Shown one piece after another: positions 10,419 to 21,437 of a stretch of 64,000 nt of DNA. A program made the translations under genes and the position numbers. Within the stretch, counting starts at the first letter, position 1, and the number at the start of each line of letters is the position of its first letter. The notes under the pieces are model-generated. The model did no database searches. It had not been told where the DNA came from and worked only from the letters and a program-made list of their open reading frames with translations. Origin of the DNA: Amborella trichopoda (taxonomy: Eukaryota; Streptophyta; Magnoliopsida; Amborellales; Amborellaceae); assembly GCF_000471905.2 (NCBI RefSeq), contig NW_006494865.1:1154856-1218855 (forward strand). Direction: 5' to 3'.

Positions 10419-12164
10419 TTGTACATCATTTTTTATGTACTTCCAAAGTTCGTACAAATAAGGGGAGAGTCAGTGACATCTTGGTCCTATGGGTTAACCA
10501 GATAACTATGGACTAATGTTGTGCTGAAAAATAAAGCCTAGGGTTGTGTGACCTAGGTGCGGCGCTATCATACCAAAGAAGGGGCCTTCAACTGTAGCCC
10601 TATGCTAACGGCTGTAGAACTGTACCAGACCACCACCATTGCACTCAGAAGGTCGAAAAACTCTCGAGGACTAAATTTGGGCTCAATCGAACCTCCCTGA
10701 AGGGGTCTACGTCATTGCGGCCTCGTAACTAGCAGGTTTCACATTACTGCGGCGGCTTCACCAAACCAGTCCCCAGAAATGGGGACTGTGGCAATGTCTT
10801 CCTGCAATAGTGTCACTAGCCCATGGAGCCTTCCTCTGAAGATGGAGAGAGCTCAACAGTTGATATGTTCTAGATCAAGCCAGCCCCGTCAATTTGACCT
10901 ACGGCACAAGCTGTGGTGTGACCAAGAACCACACTGCTCCGATGAAGAATGTGCTCATAAAACCAGAGGAAGAACCAAGGTTCAAGGGGAAGAAGCTTTG
11001 AATTCCATGAAGCATAGCTCAACATCCAAACCTTGGATCACTGCGAAGGAGAGTTCAATGCAACCACCTACACACTGACACAACTCTTGCATTCAATCCA
11101 AGGCTCGATGAATGCAAGTCCTAAGGTCACCAGAGAAGTAAATCTTGTCGGCTGCCAGAATCCCTTTTTCTAGTAACCTCCCAAATTAGAAAAAAGCACA
11201 AATTAAGACCAAATTAGCTCAAACTTGGTGCGAAATGACTTTGACAACCTCCTCTCTAAATTGCAAACAGAGCCAGGAGCTAGAATAACGCAGCTCGAAG
11301 AGGCATTGGTAAACAAAGTTCAAAAAATCTAGCCGAACTTTCACCCAATGGGAAAGGCCACTACAGCAGGATTCAAGGGCATCAAAATGCTCACAATCGG
11401 GAAGACATTGAAGATATGCCACTGAAACAGCTGAACCATTGCCACAAGTTGCAGAAAGAGCTTCCAAGGTCTCGCCATGGCAAAGAAACCTACATGCAGG
11501 GATGGTTTCATAAATCATGCAAAAGATCTCATGGACATTTTTATCATTTGTGCCTAATTTCAGGATTTAATTTTAATTTCTTAATCATAATTAAGCTTGG
11601 CTTTTGAGCGTTCACCCCTGTTTAGTGAATCCTCTATATAAGCAAGCTTAACCTACTAGTAAAAACACCTTTTTTGGACCTTAAGGAGCGACCCCTCTTT
11701 GAGTGCTCAATACCCTAAAGGATGGGAAAAATCAAGGTTAGATTACGCTTGTTTCACTAGTTTTTTTTTTTTTTTTTAGAGCTTCCAATTCCTGTGGGAG
11801 AGGAGAGAGGGAGAGAGAAACCTTTGAGAAAAAGAAGATACCCTGATTGCGACGTCCCGCAGACACCCTGGTCGCACGGTTCATCTTCCCTCTCTCCTGA
11901 GCTGATCACCTATTTTCTCTCTCTCTCTCTCTCTCTCTCACTCTCACCTTCACGTGTGAGTCCGTCCGCATGATAGTTTGTCTCTACCCGCAAGCCCACA
12001 GATGTGAGTAAACCCACGGGCCTCGACCCTCAAGTTTCCTCATGCCCCCTTTAGAGGCTAACCAGTACCTTCGGGAGGGCAACTAAGGAGGAAAGACATT
12101 CAGATCCCGTTCCAATAGTTTAGAGAGACGAGAGAGAGGTTGGGAGCTTGAAGAGGGCCCCCGT
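10419..12164 (+). repeat. Family-E LTR of E2, truncated at its 3' end
   Basis: Starts TTGTACATCATTTTTTATG after the purine-rich tract and aligns with the E3 LTR (14423-16441) up to 'gcttgaagagggccccc'. It then breaks into the minisatellite of the E3 3' region, missing about 270 bp including the LTR end. Contains a poly-T run at 11761-11777 and a CT tract at 11919-11938. Confidence 0.85.
11634..11642 (+). promoter_or_regulatory. TATA box of E2 LTR
   Basis: CTCTATATAAGC, about 1.2 kb after the LTR start and ahead of the CT tract. The E3 copy has CTCTATAGAAGC at the same place (about 15638). Confidence 0.6.
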
Positions 12165-12510
12165 CAGTGCCATCAAAACTTCACCCCTACGGGTGATGCC
12201 AATACTCCACCCCCCGCAGGTGCCTTCAAAACTCCACCCCCTGCGGGTACCTTCGAAACTCCACCCCACATGGGTTCCATAAACACTTCACCCCCATAAC
12301 TGCGATCAATATTCCACCCCCCTTGAGTGCCCTCGACACTACACCCTCATGGGTGCCTCTAACACTAGACCCCCGTGGGTGCCTCCAACACTACACCCCC
12401 ACGGGTGCCTCCAACACTACACCCTCGCGGGTGCCATCAACACTTCAACTCTAGTGGGTGCCATCAATACTACTCCCCGCGGGTGCCGTCAATAACACAT
12501 TTCTCACGGA
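12165..12510 (+). repeat. C-rich minisatellite, about 25-28 bp units
   Basis: Units of the form 'cgggtgccttcaaaactccaccccc', about 13 copies, related to the arrays at 7580-8510. The junction with the truncated E2 LTR lies at its left edge. Confidence 0.85.
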
Positions 12511-13089
12511 CTCTGCCATCATTGACCCTGCGCAAGTACACCCTGCCCGAGTTGCAACAAAGCCACCCTCTTTGGGGCAACATCCCGTTCTGTGCGGTCA
12601 CACCCTACCTCGAACACCTACCGCTACATCAACTCGAGGCAGAGCCACACCAATCAGACTCCACTGCCAAGGCTCATTATGCAAGTGACCGCCCTCCTCG
12701 TCCCCCCCTATAAGAGGCTAAGCGCGATTGCAACCATCGTGAGTTAAAATAAAAAGAGCTTCAAGCAGACATAGCCAACAAGGCTATGGGTAAAATCTCC
12801 CAAAAGAATAAACAATGGGGCATGGTGAAAACCCGCATGGGCACCATGAGTAAAAATGACAAGCGGGCATGGCCACAAAGCCAAGAGTAAAAGAGTCCTG
12901 AGAAAAAAATCCAAGCATGGAAAAACCCTTCATTGGCACCATGAGTAAAAGCGAAAGAAAAAAGGGTGGACGTGACCTCGAAGTCATGGGTAAAAATTCC
13001 CATATGCAAGGATTTGGTGAAAACCACTCTGCTGGCACCATTTCCACTTGATTTGAGTGAAAACTTAGAAGGCCCCTTGAATCAACTTC

Positions 13090-13620
13090 AATCTCTAACC
13101 CCAGTGCCATCCAAAAAAACTTCGGCCCCAGTGCAATCCAAACAACATCTCTGACCCCAGTGCCATCCAAAAAGAATCTCTAGCCCCAGTGCCATCCAAA
13201 ACAAATCTCCGGCCCCAGTGCCATCCAAAAAAAATCTCCGGCCCTAGTGCCATCCAAAAAAAAATCTCTAGCCTTAGTGTCATCCAAAGAAATCTCCGGC
13301 CCCAGTGCCATCTAAAACAAATCTCCAGCCCTAGTTCCATCCAAAAAAATATTCCACCCCAGTGACCCTAGTGCCATAAAAAAAAAAACTCCGGCCCTAG
13401 TGCCATCCAAAATAAATCTCCAACCTCAGTTCCATTCAAAAAAAATCTCTAACCCCAGTGCCATCCAAAAAAACATCTCCGGTCTCAGTGTCATCCAAAA
13501 CAAATCTCCGGCCCTAGTGACATCCAAAAAAAATCTCCCGCCCTAGTGCCATCCAAAAAAAAATCTCCAGCCCCATTGTCACTCAAAAAAATCTTAGGCC
13601 CTAGTGCCGCATCAAACTTT
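13090..13620 (+). repeat. Minisatellite, about 30 bp units, some 17 copies
   Basis: Units 'gccccagtgccatccaaaaaaaatctcc' with variable A-run length. The minus-strand ORF here (13095-13340, rich in Trp and Gly) is a by-product of the repeat. Confidence 0.95.
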
Positions 13621-13639
13621 AGCCCTTAGTGTTGCCACA

Positions 13640-13960
13640 AAAATGCCAAATTTCTTATCTCCATACTAAATTCCAGCATCTAGGTTGAAGTCTCTTAAAA
13701 TGAGACCGCCTCAGAGGCCACCTCCCTATCACGTCCGAGTAATTCGAAAGATCCGCAACAGGACTAGTAGGATGTGGACCAAAGAGGTACCCTGCTAGCC
13801 CTTCTCTCCTTCTCAAAAAAAAAACACCAGCATCCAAGGTGAAGCCTCTTGAAATGAGACCGCCTTAGAAGTCCCCCTCCCTATCAAGTCCAGGTAATTC
13901 GGGAGATCTCCAGCTGGATCAGTAGGATGCGGACCGAAGAGGTACCCTGCTTGCTCACCA
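13640..13960 (+). repeat. 150-bp tandem repeat, two copies (E3)
   Basis: Same unit as 9351-9960; marker 'taggatg' at 13768 and 13923 (spacing 155). E2 has four copies, so copy number differs between the two elements. Confidence 0.88.
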
Positions 13961-14422
13961 CAACCTGGTGTTTCTGTTTGGATAGGGATAAAGCCCACAG
14001 AAGAGGCCCCCCCCAACTGGAACACCAGAACTTCCCTAGCCAGGATGGGATGAAGCCCATAAAAAGGGCCCCCACCGGTTGGGACACTAGGAGTTCTTGT
14101 TGAAACAAAATTCATAAGCCCGTCGTAGGCTGACCATCAGCGTGATTTCCTGAAGACAGATTCGAGCAGGACCTAGAGAACGCCCCTCAACAAGGCACTG
14201 GACCACTAGAAGCCACTTTTGTCACCCCTCGATCAAGGGAAAAGCTCAGCAAGGTCTACCCCTCAAGGACTGCACCGATGCTGGTGATCAAGAAAAAATA
14301 TATATTTGAGAGACAATAAACATGTCTTAGCAAGGACTCTCTAGAGGAGCTATGACATTAATGTTTTTTGAATGTTATACTTCTCGCGTCTCTCGATGCG
14401 CAACATCCGTTGGGGCAAGTTC

Positions 14423-15902
14423 TTGTATGTCATTTTTGACATACTTCCGGAGCCCATACAAATAAGTGGAGAGTCTTGACAGCTTGGTTTTACGGGATCA
14501 CCAGACACCCGAGTGACCAATGTTGTGCCAAAAAATAAGTCCTAGGGCCGTGTGACCTGGGTGTCGTGCCATCGCACCGAAAAATAACCCTTTAACTATA
14601 GCCTTATGCTAGCGACTGCAGAACTGTACTAGACCGCAGCCATTGCACTCAGAACATCGAAAGACCCTCAATGGCCAAATTTGGGCTCAATCGGACCTCC
14701 TTGAAGGAGTCTACGCCCAGGTGGCCTTGCAAATGGTGGGTTTCACACTAGCAAGGTGAGGCTTCACCAAACCAATCCCCAAAAATGGGGACTGCGACAA
14801 CGCTTTTCGATACTAGCTTCACCAACCCATGGCGCCTTCCTCTGAAACCGAAGAGAGCTCAAAAGTTGATATGTTCTAGATCATGCCAGCCCTATCATTT
14901 TGACCTACGGCACACACTATACTGTGGCTAGGAACCGCATTGCTCCGAGGAAGAGGTTGCTTGCAGAATCAAAGGGAGAACCAGGGTTCAGAGAGAAGAA
15001 GCCTAACATAGCTCAACATTCAAACCTTGGGTCATCGCGAAGGCGAGTTTAATGCAACCACCTCTCGAAGAGCTACACACTAGTACAAATCTTGCCTTCA
15101 ATCCAAGATCCGATGAGTGCAAGTCCCGAGGTCACCAGAGAAGTAAATCATGTCGGTTGCTGGAATCCCTTACTTCAGTAACCTCCCAATTAGGCAAATG
15201 CACAAACCAAGACCAAATCAGCCCAAACTTGGTGAAAAACGACTGCGACAACCTCATCTCTGACTTGCAAGCAGAGCCAGAAACTATAACAGTGCAGCTC
15301 AAAGAAGCATTGGCAGACGAAGTTCACAAATCTAGCCGAACTTTTACCTCGATGGAAAAGGCCACCGTAGCCCAATTCAAGGGCATCAAAATGCTCATAA
15401 TCATGAGAACATTGAAGATATGCTACTGAAACAACTGAACCCTTTCCACAAGTTACAGAACAAGCTTCCAAGGTCTTTCCATTGCAGAGCAACCTGCATG
15501 CAGGGATGTTTCATCATTCGTGCAAAAGATCTCAAGGACATTTTGGTCAATTGTGCCTAATTTCATGATTTACTTTTAAATTTATTAAATTGTAATTAAG
15601 CTTGGATTTTGACCATTCACCCCTGTTTAGTGAACCCTCTATAGAAGCAAGCACAACCCACTTGTAGAATGGGCTCCGGATCTGATCTCTGATCCCACCC
15701 CTTTTCAACCTTGTCTTTGAGGAATTAAGGCTAGATTGCACTTGTCTCGTTAAATTATTTTTCCTTGTGAGCCCCCTATCCCTGGGGGAAAGGAGAGAGT
15801 GAGAGAGAAACCTTTGAGAGAGAGAAAATACCCCTGAGTGCATGGTCCCACGGGCACCCTGGCCGGATAGGTCATCTTCCCTCTCTCCTGAACTGAGTCA
15901 CT

Positions 15903-15943
<41 letters not shown>

Positions 15944-16441
15944 TCTTTCTCTCTTTCTCTCTCACTCTCACCTCATCACGCAACCTCATTCGCAAGATAA
16001 TACGCGTCCACCCGTAAGCCCGTGGACGTGAGTAAACGCATGAACCTCAACCCTCGGGTTTCCTCATGCCCCCTTTAGCCGCTAGCCAGTCCCCACGAGA
16101 GGGAAACCAAGGAGGAGGGACATTCGGATCCCATTCCAATAGCTTAGAGAGAGAAGATAGAGGTTGAGAGCTTGAAGAGGGCCCCTGTCCAAACCGTGCT
16201 GATAAGCAGCCGGAGGGCTTTGTAATTTCTCTAAGAGGGCTATCCGCCCGGGCGTGTCCACGAACCCCCCAAGCGATGTAAAGAACGTCTGCTCTCCAGT
16301 CACAAAATCTCTCTCACCGCCCTCACCTATCCACAAGAAGGAGGCCCACGCACAACACATGCGCCAGTCCACCGTGATTGTTCAAGAGAGGGTTTTCACC
16401 TCCTGACCCGAGGGAAACTAGGACCCCACTGACATCAGTCA
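14423..16441 (+). repeat. Family-E LTR, 3' LTR of E3
   Basis: About 2.0 kb, from TTGTATGTCATTTTTGAC to GACATCAGTCA. It contains the CT microsatellite at 15903-15965 and the 'cagccggagggctttg' block shared with E1. No primer-binding site follows, as expected for a 3' LTR; a 52-bp tandem repeat follows instead. Confidence 0.85.
15903..15968. repeat. CT microsatellite
   Basis: About 60 bp of nearly pure (CT)n inside the E3 LTR, at the same place as the CT tracts of E1 and E2. Confidence 0.95.
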
Positions 16442-16575
16442 GAGCGTGGGTGGACAAGTGTACAACTGGGCGCGGGTCGACAAGTGCGTGTTAGAGCACG
16501 GGTGGACAAGTGCATAGCTAGGCGCATGTCGACAAGTATACATTGGAGCACGAGTGGACAAGTGCACAGTTTGGC
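16442..16575 (+). repeat. 52-bp tandem repeat, about 2.6 copies
   Basis: Unit starts GAGCGTGGGTGGACAAGTG and has a half-unit echo (GTGGACAAGTG / GTCGACAAGTG). It begins right at the E3 LTR end, so its origin (flanking DNA or lost internal sequence) is unclear. Confidence 0.85.
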
Positions 16576-19273
16576 AACGTTGAGTTAAATGGGTTCAAGT
16601 TTGGTTTAACAGAGCTTACGCATATTGTATATATATTTTCCAGCCCTTGGCTCAAAGGGTTGCCTCTTATTTATAGGCAAAACTGCTCCACATTCACCAT
16701 TAAGTGTTATCTACGGCATTCAATTTCTGATGCCACTTGCAATGCCTTTCGCGTCACTAGCAATGGTGCCCCATTAGTATTAATTGTAATCACTATCACT
16801 ACATGCTCCAAAATCACTTGATCCTGCTCTGGGTAGACTTTTGCCTATGGAGTGTTAAAGGACTAATGATTTTGGCATTGTCGTTGCCGTCATTCGGAAT
16901 GTTTCTCTGACACAAACTACCACGTTGCCATCTAAGCATTCTTCTTTACATTTGATTGACCAAATCAACTATCAACACCATTTGAAATTTCGTTGACACT
17001 ACGTTATGTCAGTCGACCGTTGGCCTAGCTGATGTGATGTTTCATTTGACAACTCCGAAGGTGGCATGCCTAACGAGACAAGCAATGTCTTCTTCGTACT
17101 GACACCTGATATGTTAGTCCATACTGACACATGATGCCTGTCCATACGTCCAAGTTGTATCCATCTTTGGCTATCATAATCCTGGCGCTGCTATCAGTGG
17201 CCATGGTGCCACTAACAACGTCATTTGGCCATTTGCTTTTGTTTGACCTTCATATGTCGCCGTGTTTATCCGAAGTGTTTGGGTAATTCTCTTTTGTCGA
17301 CACTAGGAGTTGCGTTCGCGCCATTGGCAATGGTGTCAAAACTTTCTACTTCTAGTTTGGTAACTTTTTTTCTGATTTGCCTTGCTTGTTTTCAGGGGCA
17401 TCCTTTAGTTTTCTGAGCTCTACCAGGTGGTTTAGGTTTGGGGGGAATGGTTTATGGTCAGGTTAAGAAGGAATGTTATGTTCACTTTCGATGGGAATTT
17501 TGGTCTCCAACAATTTCCTGGATCGGGATCAAGGTGTCTACACATGTATATTTTTGGGGACTTTTTTTTTGGGCAGTTATATTGTTAAGGACTTCTTCTT
17601 ATAATATTTAAATTTCAAACCAATTGGATTCATGTTCTAGTTAATTTTGACCAATGCAAGCTAGTAATAGGTATCGGGCTTGTACATGACTGGTTAGTCG
17701 TTGATGTTAGCAACGATATATCTCAAGTTCAATTCGTTGAACTACCAAAAACACATATAGTTTAGTTTGCTACGAGTTTTGTTATTCTTTTAAGAGAATT
17801 ATGGGTACTGCACTTTTCTCTTCTTAACAATTAGCCTAATGAATTGGTGCACCACCACACTACGCGCAAGTTGATACAATTGAGGAGGAGACCGAGCATG
17901 ATCTCGCCAATTTCGATTTGATAGAAAGTTATAGACATTCCTGTTTTGGATGACAGAGTTTTTAGGTCCCAATGTTAAACCCTAATATTAAAACCCTTTC
18001 ACTAGTCATCCTAGATCTATTTTTGGCCTGGTTCTCATAAGGTAGCAACCTAACACCCATAAAACCAGATATTGATCCTGCATATTTCAAATACCGTAAA
18101 CCATCCAAAACTCATCCAAATTATGCTATATTTCATACTAGATTAGAAAAGGCTTTTATAAGCTTTCAAAAAGTCATAGAATCACTCAAATTTGATGCAC
18201 AAATTTTTAAAATTATGGAAAAAAAAATATTTTTAATCAAAATTCCATTTTAGTCCCTGATGCAAGTACGCATTTACATCCGAATATGCCTTGACATCAA
18301 AGTGGATTGTATCGATGACACCGACAGACCATGTTGGCACCTTGGGATGAGGTCCAAAAGGCCTCAAACTTTTCAAGAACCTTTTGGGATCCTTTTAGGG
18401 TTTGTTTGACATTGTACTTTGTGTTCTAACTATTCTTGAAGTTTAGACTTAAGAACAATCCACTAATTTTTCGGTTTTGTCCACGTCCAAATGTACTAGG
18501 ACCAACTCAACGTAGATTATCTTTCTTTGACGTCCCCGACCAATTCCAACCTAAAACTTAGTAAATGTTGCGTGAATACCTGTCCAGCATCCTAGAACCT
18601 CGACTATAGCCCTGAGGTTTTTTCTCCACTAAAACCCCAAGGGATCATTCAAAATGGCACCTAACCCTATGGAATCGGGATCTTAATTGAGCTGCAGACT
18701 ATGGTCCCTTTTGGATTTCGGTTAACCCGCCAACACGATGTAAGTTGACCTCAATGTATACCGCGTTCACAGATGTTGCTGTTAAGTTGAATTTATCCCA
18801 AATTTCTCTTGAAGACTCCAGATAGTCTAAATTGTTTCAACTCAATGTTAGATAAATTTGAATATAAAATAACATCATAGTTGGATGATTGAGACTATTA
18901 GAATCACTATGAGTCAATGAACTGCATGCCTGATCGCATAGTTGGATGTTTGAGACTATTAGAATCATTATGAGTCAATGAACTGCATGCCTGATCGAAC
19001 CTGACTGAATTCAATTTGAGTAAAAAGTTGCCCAAAGATGCTTCATTCTAGAAATTCTAAAGAATCCCATGAAAAAATCTCTTTCTCTGATTGGCCTGTT
19101 TGGGTAACTAAAAATATACTAGAGAAATAAATCATTAGTAAATATGACATTTATACTGTTTGGGTATGTTTTAATAGTAAAGAAATGGAAATAGATTATC
19201 CAAGATTTTATAAAAACATCATGAAATCCATTACGAATGGGGAGGCTAGAAAATCTTTTACGAGCGTAATAGG
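16576..19273. other. Non-coding interval, origin unknown
   Basis: No frame over 92 residues and none with a recognisable motif. The left part (to about 17540) has features of an LTR or promoter (TATATATATTTT near 16628, TTATTTATAGG near 16670, repeated 'gccactagcaatggtgcc' phrases), but I cannot define ends. From 17540 to 19273 it is AT-rich without repeats except the 61-bp duplication, and may be ordinary intergenic DNA. It ends at the truncated integrase of element C. Confidence 0.5.
18876..18997. repeat. 61-bp tandem duplication
   Basis: Two direct copies (18876-18936 and 18937-18997) starting CATAGTTGGATG, differing at two positions by eye. A recent local duplication. Confidence 0.95.
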
Positions 19274-19690
19274 CTTCTAACACCTTATTTGCTTCTTGTA
19301 TATCGACGCACCTAAGAGGAATGTCATCAAACAACCGTCTGAAGAGAGTATCTCATTCAAGGAGGGTATTATTGGTAGACATTCAACGTATGTTGTTGCG
19401 TTCGATATGATGTTTCGAGAGCCTACCATGTTTTAGGAAACTGGTGATGGGCTCTCTCCAATCTTCTACTTGCTTAATTTCTACACACATTGGGTCAAAG
19501 AATTCTGGTTCTTGATTCTGACCCTTAGCTCCTTGACTATGTGATATTGCATGTTCAGTCTTGATTACTTCTTTGGCTGATAAAAGCGCTCCAAATGGAT
19601 AAGGATGGCACTCGGGCAAGATATTTCTCTCGTCATCAGCATTGACGTCTGTCCTTAGTTCAATGTGTCTCCATTCTGTCACCCAAACAA
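19274..19690 (-). pseudogene. Integrase N-terminal region (element C)
   Basis: Matches 55600-55990 of element A: WVTEWRHIELRTDV, ERNILPECHPYPFGALLSA, VEDWREPITSFLKHGRL and LRCVDIQEANKVLE. After VLE at 19274 the match ends; the following residues of the frame (AYYARKRFSS) are not element sequence. The zinc-binding HHCC motif and the catalytic core are missing. Integrase normally inserts the cDNA into the chromosome; this copy cannot. Confidence 0.8.
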
Positions 19691-20090
19691 GCGTAGGTGT
19701 TGATGAGGAAAGCTAAATTGTAACGCCGAGTTTTGTTAGTGCATCAGCCTGTGAATTTAGCCTCCTGGGGATGTGACTCAGGGATACATCTGCGAATTGG
19801 GCCATATACAATTTTGCAGTGTCGTGATAAGGCTTGAGAGTGTCTTTTCATACATCATAGATTCCTTTGAGCAGACAGATAACTAAATCAAAGTTGTCAT
19901 AGATCTTAAGCTGCTCCAAGTCGAGATCGAAGGCTATCTTGAGTCCGATTATAAAGGCCTAATATTTTGCCTCATTATGAGAACCGACTTAAGTGAGAGA
20001 GAAAAAAAGTGGCAATAATCCTCCTGTAGGAGTCAGGAATACTACTCCGACGCTTGCTCGTTCTGATCGGAAAGCTCCATTAAAGTACAA
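19691..20090 (-). pseudogene. Archaeal-type RNase H (element C)
   Basis: Second RNase H, typical of the Tat lineage and placed between RNase H and integrase. Starts at WELYFNGAFRSERASVGVVF; the expected catalytic aspartate of YFDGA is asparagine. A stop follows at about 19986, then SHNEAKY, and the GDSEL box reads DNFDL. At least two catalytic positions are changed, so the domain is inactive. Confidence 0.75.
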
Positions 20091-21437
20091 TTCCCACAAA
20101 TGAACAAGGCCAACACATAATACTTTTTCATCAGGGAGGTCCCTTGATAAAAGAGATTTTGCTAGTACGGGGTGTGCTGCAAGAAACTCAACCAAGGCCT
20201 GACACTTGATGTCCTTCTGTGGGACATACGTGATGTCAAACTCCATCAGCAATAATGCCTGCTTAGCAAGGCGTCCCGACAAGCATGAGTGTGTCATGAG
20301 AAACTTTACAAGATCAACTTTTAATATAAGTGTCACTTCATGACCAAGCAAGTAATGGCAGAGTTTTTGTACTGCGAAGATCATAGCCAGATACATCTTT
20401 TTTATTGGGGGATAATTCCTCTCGACCCCTTGCATCCTGTGGCTGAGTTAATATAGTGCCATTTCTTTTCCCTCGTTATTGTTTTGCAATGCTCCAAGTG
20501 ACTCGTCTATAGCAGTCATGTATAGAATCAGGGGTTTTCTCAATACTGGCGTAGAGAGTACTTGAGGGTTTAGCAAACAATGCTTGATGTCGTCAAGGGC
20601 TGCCTGACATGCTTCATCACAAAGGAATGGGGTACCTTTCTTTAGCAGGTGTGTAAAGGGTTTACAACAACCTTAATTTTCGAGATGAACCTGCGAATAT
20701 ATGCCAGCTGCCCTTGGAGGGAGCGCAGTTCTTGAAGTGTAGTCGGTGATGGCATTTCATAGATTGCATTGATCTTAACAGTCTCAACTTCAAGTCCTCC
20801 TTGTGCAACGATGAACCCCAAGACTTTTCTGGAGCGAACGCCAAAAGCGCATTTTAGCGGGTTCATTTTAAGTTGGTGAAGACACAATCGCTCGAAAACC
20901 TTTTCAAGATCTCTCATGTGAGCATCGTTCTCTTTTGTTTTTACCACCAGTTCATCCACGTAACACTCCACCTCTTTGTTCGTCATGTCTTTGAAAATGG
21001 TCGTCAATGCTCGGTGGAATGTGGCGACATCATTCTTTAATCCAAAAGGCATCATTTGTGTAACAGAAGACCCCTTTTGGAGTTAGGAACGCAGTGGCCT
21101 CTTAATCTTCGGGCGCCATCCTTATCTAATTATACCCGAAGTACCCGTCCATGAAGGAAAATATTCGATAGTGAGCTGTAGAGTCGATGAGCTTCTCGGT
21201 GAATGGCAACAGGAAGTCATCCCTAGGACAGGCGGTATTCAAATTGCGAAAGTCAATGCACACTCTGCATCTCAAGATCGGGCTTGAACCTTCTTGACTG
21301 TTGTGTTTGACAGTTTGATCAATGCCGAGACGGTGATGCCAAGCAAAGACATCACGATTTGCTTTCAAGAAGGTGATGAACTTCTCTTTCTCTTTTGGAG
21401 ACATAGTCACTGAAATGAACATAGGCCTGGAGTCCAT
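20091..21437 (-). pseudogene. Reverse transcriptase and RNase H (element C)
   Basis: Frames 21126-21437, 20642-21055 and 20091-20435 together give most of an RT-RNase H: CIDFRNLNTACPRDD, FSFMDGYFGYN, MMPFGLKND, CYVDELVVK, LRSLQGQLAYIRRFIS, then HYLLGHEVTL and LAKQALLLMEFDITYVPQK. The enzyme copies element RNA to DNA. The catalytic YVDD box is YVDE (last aspartate to glutamate, plus-strand 20951-20953). A frameshift near 21056 and stops near 20446-20640 break the frame. Confidence 0.9.

Larger units (their letters stand above)
6448..12164 (+). mobile_element. Element E2: 3' region and truncated LTR
   Basis: Plus-strand 3' end of a family-E element: about 4 kb of repeat-rich non-coding DNA, a polypurine-like tract (cattagggcaag, 10407-10418) and an LTR broken at about 12164. 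No coding domain is present. The left edge is the E1 LTR. The ORFs here, including a 242-residue one at 8060-8788, are Pro/His/Ser-rich by-products of minisatellite DNA. Confidence 0.75.
12165..16441 (+). mobile_element. Element E3: 3' region and LTR
   Basis: Plus-strand 3' end of a second family-E element, head-to-tail with E2. The 3' region holds a minisatellite, a conserved block at 12530-12720 (matches 8510-8700), the ATGAGTAAAA cassette, the 30-bp and 150-bp arrays, a polypurine-like tract (cgttggggcaag, 14408-14419) and a full-length LTR. No coding domain. Confidence 0.75.

Noticed and set aside
13090-13620. Regular 30-bp repeats resembling a CRISPR array
   Set aside because: Units are directly contiguous without unique spacers, A-run length varies, and the context is a plant retrotransposon 3' region.
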